A DNA stretch of 32,239 bases from UBA4717 sp045577925 (GCA_045577925.1 JAZNJH010000037.1:1-32239); one strand, 5' to 3'; counted from the first letter of the stretch, positions 1 through 6,641 are shown. Translations and numbers: made by a program. Notes: generated by a model not told the origin, from the sequence alone.

Positions 1-1
1 T

Positions 2-178
2 CCCACTTGCACAGATGCCGGTTATACCACCTACACATGTTCTTGCGGTGACAACTACACTGCTGATGAAGTTCAAGCTACAGGCCATAAATATAGACGA
101 ACAGATAAGTACAGTACAAACGGTACAGGAATAATAAGTACTTACACCTGCACGCTTTGTGGTCATTCTTATTCCTAA
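2..178 (+). CDS. C-terminal end of a Cys-repeat surface protein (5' truncated)
   Basis: An open frame enters from the left edge and ends with TAA at 176-178, giving 58 residues. It reads PTCTDAGYTTYTCSCGD..., then a TGH motif, then a second TYTCTLCGH segment just before the stop. This Cys-x-Cys / TGH spacing is the kind of short repeat found near the C-termini of large secreted or cell-surface proteins of gut Clostridia, where it probably forms small Cys-stabilised modules. The catalytic or binding part of the protein lies outside the window, so function cannot be assigned. There is no LPxTG or membrane anchor after the last repeat. Assignment as a coding tail is fairly secure; the family is inference. 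Confidence 0.6.
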   Translation, partial: PTCTDAGYTTYTCSCGDNYTADEVQATGHKYRRTDKYSTNGTGIISTYTCTLCGHSYS

Positions 179-213
179 ACAATATAAGTTATTTATCCTG
201 GTACAATATTAAC

Positions 214-266
214 TTACGTCAGCCTGCAAAATCCTCCGGAGTCCTTGGGATTTGCAGGCTGATGTA
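214..266. terminator. Long inverted repeat after the surface-protein gene
   Basis: The arms at 214-234 and 248-266 are almost perfect reverse complements (TTACGTCAGCCTGCAAA... against ...TTTGCAGGCTGATGTAA), with one bulged A, one G/A difference and a loop of about 13 bases. The hairpin follows the upstream stop codon by about 35 bases. Its GC-rich centre (CAGCCTGCAAA) is typical of a terminator, but neither side has a proper run of T, so it may instead be an mRNA-stabilising 3' hairpin or a weak terminator. Confidence 0.55.
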
Positions 267-305
267 AAATTTACATTATTAATTATTATAAACGAAAGAA
301 TTATC

Positions 306-782
306 ATGAATAAAAAAGTTATTATATTTACAATAATTTCCATTATAGCTATGCTCTGCTGCGGTTGTAGATCAACTACTTATGATACTGATCCGATAAC
401 CTCACACGATGTAATAACTCTTACCAACGAGGAATCTGAAATTATAGAAGCAATGGGAAATGATATTCAAAAGGTTAGCGCTGACGATTATCATACCGTT
501 GTTTCCGCCATCAATTCACATTTGCACGATTATGTTGGTAAGGTTTATCAAATTGACGGAAATTATACTATTCAGGATATGCACGGAGAAAATTCTCCGT
601 ACATTGTAAACATTGTAAAAAACGACAGTCAAGAAAAAATAATTGGACTGCCGCTTCGATATCTTGAAAAAGAAATATCCGAAGGCACCGCAATTCGCGT
701 GACTGCGATCATCGGAGAAGAAAGTCATGATGGACATGCTCATGCCGTTCTTGAAGTAGTTGCCATCGAGTCTGTTAAATAA
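306..782 (+). CDS. Small putative lipoprotein, possibly OB-fold
   Basis: The protein has 158 aa. It begins with MNKK, a hydrophobic stretch (residues 5-17) and CCGC at 18-21, which resembles a lipoprotein signal with Cys21 (or Cys18) as the lipidated residue. I chose the ATG at 306 because it starts the signal peptide exactly; an upstream TTG at 252 would begin inside the hairpin and add charged residues before it. The mature part has two segments: a helical piece about 40-80, then a beta-rich piece about 80-158 (YVGKVYQIDGNY..., GTAIRVTAIIGEE, AVLEVVAIESVK) that looks like a small OB-type barrel. I do not recognise a named family. No strong promoter or ribosome site is visible (only GAAAGAA upstream). 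It likely acts outside the membrane; the function is unknown. Confidence 0.7.
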   Translation: MNKKVIIFTIISIIAMLCCGCRSTTYDTDPITSHDVITLTNEESEIIEAMGNDIQKVSADDYHTVVSAINSHLHDYVGKVYQIDGNYTIQDMHGENSPYIVNIVKNDSQEKIIGLPLRYLEKEISEGTAIRVTAIIGEESHDGHAHAVLEVVAIESVK

Positions 783-806
783 CAGTAAAGCACATATTGA
801 ACGCAG

Positions 807-899
807 ATGACATCACAAGTTTCAATGCAAACAAAAGCTTTGACTGAGTATGTGTATCCCCACCTAAGAGACAGAACGAGAGGTGAATATCTATATTAG
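807..899 (+). CDS. Possible 30-aa micro-ORF
   Basis: An ATG at 807 opens a 30-codon frame ending with TAG at 897-899. The peptide starts MTSQVSMQTKALTEY and ends in a charged HLRDRTRGEYLY segment. Its end overlaps the next small frame (DUF3789-like), an arrangement common in phage and conjugative-element modules. There is no clear ribosome site and it could be a decayed tail of a longer gene. It is listed because it fills part of a 320-base stretch without a larger gene. Confidence 0.25.
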   Translation: MTSQVSMQTKALTEYVYPHLRDRTRGEYLY

Positions 900-997
900 G
901 AAACATTTTATGCTTTATTGCCGGCAGTGTTTTCGGCGTTGTAGTGATGTGCTGTTTTGCTGTCACAGGAAATGCAGATAAAAATGATGAAAATTAA
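887..997 (+). CDS. Possible DUF3789-like transmembrane microprotein, start codon unclear
   Basis: The frame ending with TAA at 995-997 encodes ILGNILCFIAGSVFGVVVM, then CCFAVTGNADKNDEN: one membrane span followed by a short polar tail. This layout (hydrophobic span with G..FG.., Cys residues, then a G-N-A-D type tail) matches the very short DUF3789 proteins found in phages and integrative elements of Firmicutes. An AGAGGTG ribosome-like site sits at 879-885, but the codons that follow are ATA TCT ATA TTA GGA, with no ATG, GTG or TTG before an in-frame TGA at 884-886. Either an unusual ATA/ATT start is used or the start has mutated and this is a relic. Function is unknown. Confidence 0.4.
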   Translation: MSILGNILCFIAGSVFGVVVMCCFAVTGNADKNDEN

Positions 998-1031
998 GTG
1001 AATAAGTTATAGGAAACATATTCTTTAACTA

Positions 1032-1060
1032 TTTACAAAATGCCAAAGTTGTGATATTAT
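1032..1060 (+). promoter_or_regulatory. Sigma-A promoter for the SemiSWEET gene
   Basis: TTTACA (1032-1037) and TATTAT (1055-1060) are separated by exactly 17 bases. They lie about 42 bases before the start codon at 1103 and ahead of a GAAAGGA ribosome site. Confidence 0.7.
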
Positions 1061-1102
1061 ATAAAAAGTTCCAAATGTACACGTTTTGAAAGGAATCAAA
1101 AA

Positions 1103-1402
1103 ATGGCAGAAATTCTTGAAACTATTATGATAGTCAGCTTTGGTGCATCCTGGCCGCTCAACGTTATAAAATCATACAAGGCAAGAACCACAAAAGGCAA
1201 GAGCCTTGCTTTTCTCTGTCTTATTTTATTTGGTTACATAGCCGGAATCACAGGCAAGTTTTTAAACTATGAATACATGTCAGATTTTGCAACAAAATGG
1301 TATGTTCTTTTCTTCTACATACTCAATTTTATCATGGTAAGCGCAGACTTTGCTTTGTATTTCAGAAACCTGAAGCTTGACAAAATGGCAGATAAAGAAT
1401 AA
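1103..1402 (+). CDS. SemiSWEET / PQ-loop family transporter
   Basis: A 99-aa integral membrane protein with three predicted spans (about 5-20, 33-52 and 66-86). The motif SWPLNVIKSYKARTTKGKSL at about 16-35 is the PQ-loop-type signature of bacterial SemiSWEETs, in which the Pro-Leu/Pro-Gln kink and the following K-S-x-K-x-R-T loop are conserved. Family members are about 90-100 aa and form homodimers that carry sugars or other small molecules across the membrane by a gated pore. This Clostridial subgroup has no established substrate. It has its own consensus promoter and an AAAGGA ribosome site 8 bases ahead of the ATG. It appears monocistronic, since the tyrosine T-box promoter follows directly. 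The family call is secure; the substrate is unknown. Confidence 0.85.
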   Translation: MAEILETIMIVSFGASWPLNVIKSYKARTTKGKSLAFLCLILFGYIAGITGKFLNYEYMSDFATKWYVLFFYILNFIMVSADFALYFRNLKLDKMADKE

Positions 1403-1419
1403 GACCAAGCAAAAAACTC

Positions 1420-1448
1420 TTGCAATTTGTTTTTTTATATGTTATACT
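1420..1448 (+). promoter_or_regulatory. Sigma-A promoter of the tyrS T-box transcript
   Basis: TTGCAA (1420-1425) and TATACT (1443-1448) have a 17-base spacer. They are placed about 25-30 bases before the first paired bases of the T-box stem I, which is where the leader RNA would begin. Confidence 0.75.
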
Positions 1449-1474
1449 GTCGGTAGTGTTTTAGTTATATATCA

Positions 1475-1730
1475 AACGCTACGACGGAGAAAAGTAACCG
1501 TAAACGGCTTTTTCAGAGAGCATTCGGCAGGTGAAAGAATGCAAAGTCATACGGCCAATACCCTCCCGAGCATCTGCCCGAAATTAAAGTAGGGTCAGGC
1601 GGGTTCGCCCGATACAGCGGAGGATGCGGATTTTTCCGCACCCACAAAGGAGCGCTTTGTGAAAAGCGCTTGTTACGAGGTGGTACCGCATTTATTTGCC
1701 CTCATATCGTCATGATATGAGGGCGTTTTT
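1475..1730 (+). promoter_or_regulatory. Tyrosine T-box riboswitch leader
   Basis: The leader senses uncharged tRNA-Tyr and controls read-through into tyrS. Stem I starts near 1478 (CGCTACGACGGAG) and closes with CTCCCGAGC at 1562-1570. The conserved AGTA of the specifier-loop S-turn is at 1493-1496. CCGT (1498-1501) pairs with ACGG (1551-1554), and the distal hairpin CATTC/GAATG caps the stem. Opposite the AGTA, the specifier loop CCAATACCC carries TAC at 1559-1561, a Tyr codon. The T-box core AGGTGGTACCGCA is at 1678-1690; TGGT (1681-1684) can pair with the ACCA end of tRNA-Tyr. The competing terminator follows at 1698-1730. The correct specifier for the downstream gene makes this a firm call. 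Confidence 0.95.
1698..1730 (+). terminator. T-box regulated intrinsic terminator
   Basis: An 11-bp perfect stem (GCCCTCATATC at 1698-1708 with GATATGAGGGC at 1714-1724), a GTCAT loop and a GTTTTT tail. It lies directly after the antiterminator T-box sequence and would form when tRNA-Tyr is charged. Confidence 0.93.
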
Positions 1731-1765
1731 ATTGTAAATTATTACGTTTATTACGGAGGACTATT

Positions 1766-2989
1766 ATGCAGATCTATGAAGAACTCGTTGCCAGAGGCCT
1801 TATTGCCCAGGTAACGGATGAAAGCGAAATTCGTGAGCTTATCAACTCCGGAAAAGCTAAATTCTACATTGGCTTTGACCCGACTGCAGATTCGCTTCAC
1901 GTTGGTCATTTTATGGCGCTTTGCCTTATGAAGCGCCTTCAGATGGCAGGAAACAAGCCTGTCGTACTGCTCGGCGGCGGTACAGGCTATATCGGAGACC
2001 CGTCGGGACGTACTGACATGCGCTCGATGCTCTCTCCCGAAACTATCGAGCACAACTGCGAATGCTTCAAGCGCCAGATGGAGCGCTTTATCGATTTCGG
2101 TGAGGGCGGTGCTATCGCTGTAAACAATGCAGACTGGCTTTTAAAGCTTAATTACGTTGACCTTTTACGCGAAGTTGGCGCATGCTTCTCGGTTAACAAC
2201 ATGCTCAGAGCTGAGTGCTACAAGCAGCGTATGGAAAAGGGACTTTCATTCCTTGAATTCAACTATATGATAATGCAGTCATACGACTTCTATCATCTCT
2301 TCAAGGAATACGACTGCAATATGCAGTTCGGCGGTGACGACCAGTGGTCAAATATGCTCGGCGGTACCGAGCTTATCCGTAAGAAGCTTGGCAAAGATGC
2401 TTATGCTATGACTATTACTCTGCTCCTCAACTCCGAGGGCAAGAAAATGGGCAAGACTGCAAACGGCGCGGTTTGGCTTGACCCGAACAAGACATCTCCC
2501 TTTGAATTCTACCAGTATTGGAGAAATGTTGGCGACTCCGACGTACTCAAGTGCATCCGTATGCTCACGTTCATTCCTCTTGAAGAAATCGACAAGATGG
2601 ATGCATGGGAGGGCGCGCAGCTCAACGAGGCTAAGGACATTCTCGCTTACGAGCTCACAGCTCTTGTACACGGCAAGGAAGAGGCTGAAAAAGCAAGAAA
2701 TGCTTCAAAGGCGCTCTTCGGCGGCGGAAGCGACGATTCAAACATGCCTACCGTTGAAGTTAGCGCAGACATTCTTACAGACGGCGCTATCGGCGTTATG
2801 GATCTTCTCGTTGCAGCAGCAGTTGTTCCTTCAAAGAGCGAGGCTCGCAGACTTATAACGCAGGGCGGTCTGTTTATTGACGACAACAAAATCGACGACA
2901 TCGGACACACGATAACTCTTGAAGCACTGACTGCAGGCATCAAGGTACGCAAGGGTAAAAAGAACTTCTACAAAATTCTTATAGGTTAA
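1766..2989 (+). CDS. tyrS: Tyrosyl-tRNA synthetase
   Basis: Class I aminoacyl-tRNA synthetase that charges tRNA-Tyr with tyrosine; 407 aa, near the usual 400-425 for the bacterial TyrS type. The HIGH motif is HVGH at residues 45-48. The GGGTGYIGDPSGR segment lies near 71-83. The tyrosine/tRNA-binding helices contain QSYDFYHL, then QFGGDDQWSN. The KMSKS loop is KMGKT at 227-231. The C-terminal S4-like RNA-binding domain occupies about 340-407 (SKSEARRLITQGGLFIDD). The start ATG is 10 bases after an ACGGAGGA ribosome site, right behind the T-box terminator. Expression is controlled by the tyrosine T-box, so it rises when charged tRNA-Tyr falls. The transcript ends at the hairpin shared with the convergent regulator. 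Confidence 0.98.
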   Translation: MQIYEELVARGLIAQVTDESEIRELINSGKAKFYIGFDPTADSLHVGHFMALCLMKRLQMAGNKPVVLLGGGTGYIGDPSGRTDMRSMLSPETIEHNCECFKRQMERFIDFGEGGAIAVNNADWLLKLNYVDLLREVGACFSVNNMLRAECYKQRMEKGLSFLEFNYMIMQSYDFYHLFKEYDCNMQFGGDDQWSNMLGGTELIRKKLGKDAYAMTITLLLNSEGKKMGKTANGAVWLDPNKTSPFEFYQYWRNVGDSDVLKCIRMLTFIPLEEIDKMDAWEGAQLNEAKDILAYELTALVHGKEEAEKARNASKALFGGGSDDSNMPTVEVSADILTDGAIGVMDLLVAAAVVPSKSEARRLITQGGLFIDDNKIDDIGHTITLEALTAGIKVRKGKKNFYKILIG

Positions 2990-3036
2990 AAAATACAGGC
3001 TGTGAATCTTCTTGGGATCCACAGCCTGTCCGTTTT
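2988..3036. terminator. Bidirectional terminator between tyrS and the DtxR-family gene
   Basis: The stem ACAGGCTGTG (2995-3004) / CACAGCCTGT (3020-3029) has a 15-base loop. On the minus strand it is followed by ATTTTTTAA, a good T-tract for the regulator gene. On the plus strand the tail is CCGTTTTCACTTTTT, weaker but usable by tyrS. Confidence 0.85.
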
Positions 3037-3401
3037 CACTTTTTAGTTGATTCGATATACTTTTTTATAGCATCAAAGGATTCGTCGCTTATATCGTGCT
3101 CTATTTTACACGCATCCTCTGTTGCTGTTTCACGGTCAACGCCGAGTCCGACAAGAAATTCGGTAAGCATCGTATGCCTTTCATACATTTTCTGCGCGAC
3201 CTCGCGCCCCGCCTCGGTCAGAGTAATATATCCGTCGTGATCGACGTTTATATAGTCACCTGCCTTTAAAAGCCCTACCGCACGGCTGACGCTCGGTTTG
3301 GAGTAGCCCATATATTCGCCAACGTCAACCGCGCGCACTACTGAATTCTTTTTGGAAAGAACGTATATCGTTTCAAGATACATTTCGCCCGATTCCTGCA
3401 A
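3036..3401 (-). CDS. DtxR/MntR-family metal-dependent transcriptional repressor
   Basis: A 121-aa repressor with an N-terminal winged helix-turn-helix (about 5-65; recognition helix around SKPSVSRAVGLL, wing DHDGYITLT) and a dimerisation/metal domain (about 68-121). Compared with Corynebacterium DtxR, the primary-site ligands are present as Met7 (in EMYLETIY), Cys98, Glu101 and His102. The ancillary site is incomplete: His76 is kept, but the positions equivalent to Glu83 and His98 are Thr80 and Thr94. Met/Cys ligation is closer to iron-type DtxR than to the Asp-containing manganese-type MntR. The SH3-like third domain is absent, as in MntR. The start is TTG at 3399-3401, supported by GAAGGGAG 9 bases upstream. 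It has its own promoter and no co-transcribed target, so its regulon is elsewhere. Confidence 0.9.
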   Translation of the reverse strand: MQESGEMYLETIYVLSKKNSVVRAVDVGEYMGYSKPSVSRAVGLLKAGDYINVDHDGYITLTEAGREVAQKMYERHTMLTEFLVGLGVDRETATEDACKIEHDISDESFDAIKKYIESTKK

Positions 3402-3439
3402 AATATGACACTCCCTTCTTAATTTTTCCTGTTTTTATA

Positions 3440-3468
3440 ATCATAGCACACATTTGTTAAAATTTCAA
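3440..3468 (-). promoter_or_regulatory. Promoter of the DtxR-family gene
   Basis: Read on the minus strand: TTGAAA (3463-3468) and TATGAT (3440-3445) with a 17-base spacer, about 40 bases before the TTG start. Confidence 0.7.
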
Positions 3469-3542
3469 GACCATATTGTACTATTTGCACTATTTTTTGA
3501 GTATTTGGCAAATTCTGTTCGGTATATTATATAATATCATCC

Positions 3543-3571
3543 TTGACATTGACGGCATTATGTGTTATCAT
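3543..3571 (+). promoter_or_regulatory. Strong sigma-A promoter of the capsule operon
   Basis: A consensus TTGACA (3543-3548) and TATCAT (3566-3571) with a 17-base spacer. A leader of about 65 AT-rich bases leads to the GAGGAGT ribosome site of the degT remnant. No other convincing promoter was seen before 16408, so this probably drives the whole glycosyltransferase cassette. Confidence 0.85.
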
Positions 3572-3643
3572 ATAGTTTGGAGTATAATTTTTCTACTATA
3601 TATATCATATTAGTTATTATATTTGCGAGGAGTAACTGATAAC

Positions 3644-3928
3644 ATGGAAAAACGTATAGTGCTGTCCACTCCAACTATGCATACAGAGGAAATCGGATAT
3701 ATAAACGAAGCCTTTGAAAAGAACTGGATCGCGCCTCTCGGCTTTAACTGCGACGGTTTTGAGAATGAAATGAATGAGTATTTAAACACGACTGTAAGCG
3801 CGTTTTCTTTTCATACCCTTGCGCTCTCTTCGGGTACTGCGGCTCTTCATCTCGCCGTCAAGCTTGCCGGTGTTAAGAGGGGCGATATCGTTTTATGCTC
3901 TGATATGACCTTCGCAAGGGGAATATAA
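3644..3928 (+). pseudogene. Truncated DegT/DnrJ/EryC1-type aminotransferase (N-terminal remnant)
   Basis: A 94-codon frame whose protein matches only the first quarter of PLP-dependent sugar aminotransferases of the PglE/DegT type. It has an N-terminal RIVLSTPTMHTEEIGYINEA, the NWIAPLG motif at 28-34, LSSGTAALHLAVKLAGVKRG at 61-80 (cofactor phosphate-binding region) and CSDMTFA at 85-91. It then runs into RGI and a TAA. The catalytic PLP lysine and all the rest of the roughly 380-aa fold are missing, and no continuation is found in any frame before the next gene starts 23 bases later. The ATG at 3644 has a GAGGAGT site; an in-frame TTG at 3623 overlaps that site and is unlikely. Full-length relatives make UDP-4-amino-sugars next to an initiating phosphoglycosyltransferase, so this is probably a deletion scar at the cassette edge. 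Confidence 0.85.
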
Positions 3929-3951
3929 ATACAAGCAGGAGATAATTCAAA

Positions 3952-4626
3952 ATGTATAAGCACGTTATTAAAAGACTGATTGACCTAATCTTGTCAAGCG
4001 TTGCAATCGTTGTATTAGCTCTCCCGATGCTGTTAATTGCTATTGCTATCAAGATTGATGATCCGGGACCCATTTTATTCAAACAGAAGCGTGTTGGCAA
4101 AAAGAAAAACGGTCAAATCACATATTTCATGATTTGGAAGTTCCGCAGCATGAAAATGTCCACCCCTCACGATACTCCGACGCACCTTCTTGAAAATCCT
4201 GAACAATACATAACCCGTGTGGGTAAAGTTATCCGCAAAACAAGTTTGGACGAACTCCCTCAAATTTATCAGGTGTTTACTTCCCGCCTTTCTGCGATAG
4301 GTCCCAGACCCGCCTTGTGGTCGCAAACAGATCTGATTGCAGAACGCGATAAATATGGAGTAAATGATATAAAACCCGGTATTACCGGATGGGCTCAGAT
4401 CAACGGCCGTGACGAGCTGGAAATTCCCATCAAAGCAAAATTTGACGGCGATTATGCCGCAGCATTGAACGCCGGAAAATTCAAAGGCTTTGCTATGGAT
4501 GTTAAGTGTTTCTTCGGAACGATTGTGAGCGTGCTGAAATCCGATGGTGTTGTTGAGGGTAACACAAATCAGCTTAAAAAACAAGAGAAAGAAAATAAAG
4601 TTGAAACGGAGGCAACAACAAAATGA
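3952..4626 (+). CDS. Initiating undecaprenyl-phosphate phosphoglycosyltransferase (PglC-like)
   Basis: A 224-aa monotopic phosphoglycosyltransferase that moves a sugar-1-phosphate from a UDP-sugar to undecaprenyl phosphate, the first membrane step of repeat-unit assembly. An N-terminal hydrophobic re-entrant helix lies about 10-34. Then come the KFRSMK motif (63-68), the catalytic Asp-Glu pair D100-E101 in KTSLDELPQ, the GPRP motif at 117-120 and PGITGWAQINGRDEL around 143-157. The length fits the minimal PglC type without the extra N-terminal domain of WbaP/WcaJ. The C-terminal tail (about 208-224) is a charged KKQEKENK-type extension. An AGGAGAT site precedes the ATG, and the last codons overlap the next gene (ATGA). 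The remnant aminotransferase upstream suggests an ancestral di-acetamido sugar; the present donor sugar cannot be read from sequence. Confidence 0.92.
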   Translation: MYKHVIKRLIDLILSSVAIVVLALPMLLIAIAIKIDDPGPILFKQKRVGKKKNGQITYFMIWKFRSMKMSTPHDTPTHLLENPEQYITRVGKVIRKTSLDELPQIYQVFTSRLSAIGPRPALWSQTDLIAERDKYGVNDIKPGITGWAQINGRDELEIPIKAKFDGDYAAALNAGKFKGFAMDVKCFFGTIVSVLKSDGVVEGNTNQLKKQEKENKVETEATTK

Positions 4627-5513
4627 AATCTGTAAGTGTTGTTGTTGCCACATACAGAAGAGCGTATGAATTAAAAAGGGCTCTCGAATCTTTGGCAATA
4701 CAAAGTTACCCAAATATGGAAATTATTCTTGTTGATGACAATGGAAATGATCAATGGAATACAAAAGTATCTGCGATAGTAGATGAGTTTAGTAAAAATT
4801 ATCCCAAGGTATCTTTGAATTATATCGCAAATAAGCCAAACCAGGGATCTGCCAAAGCTCGGAATATCGGAATTGAAGCCGCTAATGGTGAATATATCAC
4901 ATTTTTAGACGATGACGATGTTTACTTGACGGACAAGGTAAAGAAACAAGTGGAATACATGGAGAGCGGCGGCTATGATTACTCTATCACAGATTTAATT
5001 CTTTACAGTGAGAATGATAAAGAAATCAGCAGGCGTATTCGCTCCTACATAAAGGACACGTCAGTTTCGTCACTAAAAACGTACCATCTAAAGCATCACT
5101 TGACCGGAACAGATACAATGATGTTCAGAAGAGAGTATCTTAAAAGTATCGGGGGCTTTGCTCCGATAGATGTCGGAGATGAGTTCTATTTGATGCAGAG
5201 AGCTATTGAAGGTGGCGGAAAATTCGGTTATCTTCCCGGCTGCGATATAAAAGCTTATGTTCACACAGGAGAAGGAGGCCTTTCAAGCGGGGAAGGCAAG
5301 ATCAACGGAGAAAATGCTCTGTATGAATACAAACAAAAGTATTTTAAAGAGCTGACGCCAAAGACGGTACGCTATATCAAAATGAGACATTTTGCCGTTT
5401 TAGCTTTTGCGGAGATACGCAGAAAAAAATACAGTGATTTTTTTAAAAATGCCCTTAAATCCTTTTTTATATCTCCGATTGCTTGTGTCAAAATGTTAAT
5501 GAGGGGACAATGA
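4623..5513 (+). CDS. Family 2 glycosyltransferase
   Basis: A 296-aa GT-A fold enzyme that adds a sugar from a nucleotide donor to the lipid-linked intermediate on the cytoplasmic face. The nucleotide-binding start is VSVVVATYRRAYELKRALES (4-23), the first acidic motif is LVDDNGND (36-43), and the metal-binding DxD region is FLDDDDVYL (94-102). GSAKARNIGIEAANGEYI before it is typical of GT2. The acceptor-side segment contains GGFAPIDVGDEFYLMQRAIEGG, giving the catalytic-base ED/DE region. The C-terminus (about 255-296) is basic and amphipathic and may touch the membrane. It is translationally coupled to both neighbours by ATGA overlaps. Linkage and sugar specificity are unknown. Confidence 0.9.
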   Translation: MKSVSVVVATYRRAYELKRALESLAIQSYPNMEIILVDDNGNDQWNTKVSAIVDEFSKNYPKVSLNYIANKPNQGSAKARNIGIEAANGEYITFLDDDDVYLTDKVKKQVEYMESGGYDYSITDLILYSENDKEISRRIRSYIKDTSVSSLKTYHLKHHLTGTDTMMFRREYLKSIGGFAPIDVGDEFYLMQRAIEGGGKFGYLPGCDIKAYVHTGEGGLSSGEGKINGENALYEYKQKYFKELTPKTVRYIKMRHFAVLAFAEIRRKKYSDFFKNALKSFFISPIACVKMLMRGQ

Positions 5514-6640
5514 AAAAAATAGGAATTTGCACCGTGTATACGGGATACAATTATGGTTCTGCTCTGCAGGCGTATGCTACAAAGCATATTCTGACAAATC
5601 TCGGATACAAGTCCGAGTTATTAACGATTAAAGGCAGTATACTCCCCGGCCGTGATATAAGGATAAACAAACTTTTCACCATAATTTTCAGATCTCTTTT
5701 TCATTCCGGCGGAATGAAAAATCTGAAAAATTACGGAGCAAGCATAGCTAAAAAATTGCCAAAACAATCAATTGCTTGCTTTAATGATTTCTTCGAAAAA
5801 CTGCAGCCTAAAGCCGTAGCATATCACACTTTGAAGAAAGAAGCACACACCAAGACATATTATGCGTTTTTGTCTGGAAGTGACCAGGTTTGGAATTCAG
5901 CTGTGTTTTATGTTGACCCTTTTTATTACCTGCGGTTTGCTCCTTCAGAAAAAAGGATTGCGTTCGCCCCCAGCTTCGGTAGAAATTATGTGCCCGACTA
6001 TAACAAAAAAAGAATATCCGGATTTATATCAGAGTTCAAGTATATATCAGTTCGTGAATCGTCTGGCGCAGACATTATCAAAGAACTTACAGGCAAAGAT
6101 GCAGAAGTATTGATAGATCCTACGCTGGTATTAAGCGCCGAAGAATGGACCAAATCTCTTTCACTTAAAAAAAATCCAAATGAAAAGTATCTTTTAGCAT
6201 ATTTTTTAGACACACCTTCAAAACAAGCTATTGAAATAACCAAAAAAATAAGCCGCGATTTAAACTTGAAAATAATAAATCTGCCGTATGTATTCGAAAA
6301 CTCGGAATTAGGAAATACAGGTGTTGCCGGTCCTTGTGAATTTGTCGAATACATAAAAAATGCAAAGTTTGTTTGTACAGATTCTTTTCATGGAACGGCT
6401 TTTTCATTGAATTTCAATATCCCATTTTATACATTTGATAGAAATTACGGAAACGCAGGGAAACAGTCCGCTCGCATTGAATCTATATTAAAAATGGCTT
6501 CTCTGTCCGAAAGATATGAGCCAAATAATACTTCCGGTTGTATGGATATTTCGTTTGAAAAGGTAAATTCATTTTTAAATGACGAAAGGATAAAATCACG
6601 CGAGTATTTAATAAACGCTCTTCACGATGGAGAAAAATGA
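5510..6640 (+). CDS. Polysaccharide pyruvyl transferase family protein
   Basis: A 376-aa protein of the polysaccharide pyruvyl transferase (WcaK/CsaB-like) superfamily, which as a family transfers pyruvate from phosphoenolpyruvate to sugar hydroxyls as a ketal. Visible hallmarks are YTGYNYGSALQAYATKHIL at the N-terminus, FLSGSDQVWN near 120-130, FAPSFG, VLIDPTLVL near 200 and DSFHGTAFSLNFNIPF near 300. The HGTAFSL segment is the usual conserved C-lobe motif. I start it at 5510 because that ATG follows GAGGGGAC and overlaps the previous stop (ATGA); an upstream in-frame ATG at 5483 lacks a site. The next gene encodes an FrhB-type iron-sulfur protein, a pairing seen repeatedly in exopolysaccharide clusters. 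Pyruvylation is the default inference, but this sub-branch is not biochemically defined. Confidence 0.88.
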   Translation: MKKIGICTVYTGYNYGSALQAYATKHILTNLGYKSELLTIKGSILPGRDIRINKLFTIIFRSLFHSGGMKNLKNYGASIAKKLPKQSIACFNDFFEKLQPKAVAYHTLKKEAHTKTYYAFLSGSDQVWNSAVFYVDPFYYLRFAPSEKRIAFAPSFGRNYVPDYNKKRISGFISEFKYISVRESSGADIIKELTGKDAEVLIDPTLVLSAEEWTKSLSLKKNPNEKYLLAYFLDTPSKQAIEITKKISRDLNLKIINLPYVFENSELGNTGVAGPCEFVEYIKNAKFVCTDSFHGTAFSLNFNIPFYTFDRNYGNAGKQSARIESILKMASLSERYEPNNTSGCMDISFEKVNSFLNDERIKSREYLINALHDGEK

Positions 6641-6641
6641 T

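Noticed and set aside
1377..1592. A 71-codon frame after the SemiSWEET gene
   Set aside because: It runs through the tyrS promoter and T-box stem I, has no ribosome site and ends in the specifier region; the RNA structure explains the sequence.
4075..4713. A 212-codon minus-strand frame over the phosphoglycosyltransferase gene
   Set aside because: It has no recognisable domain, no start context and full overlap with a gene whose active-site motifs are intact.
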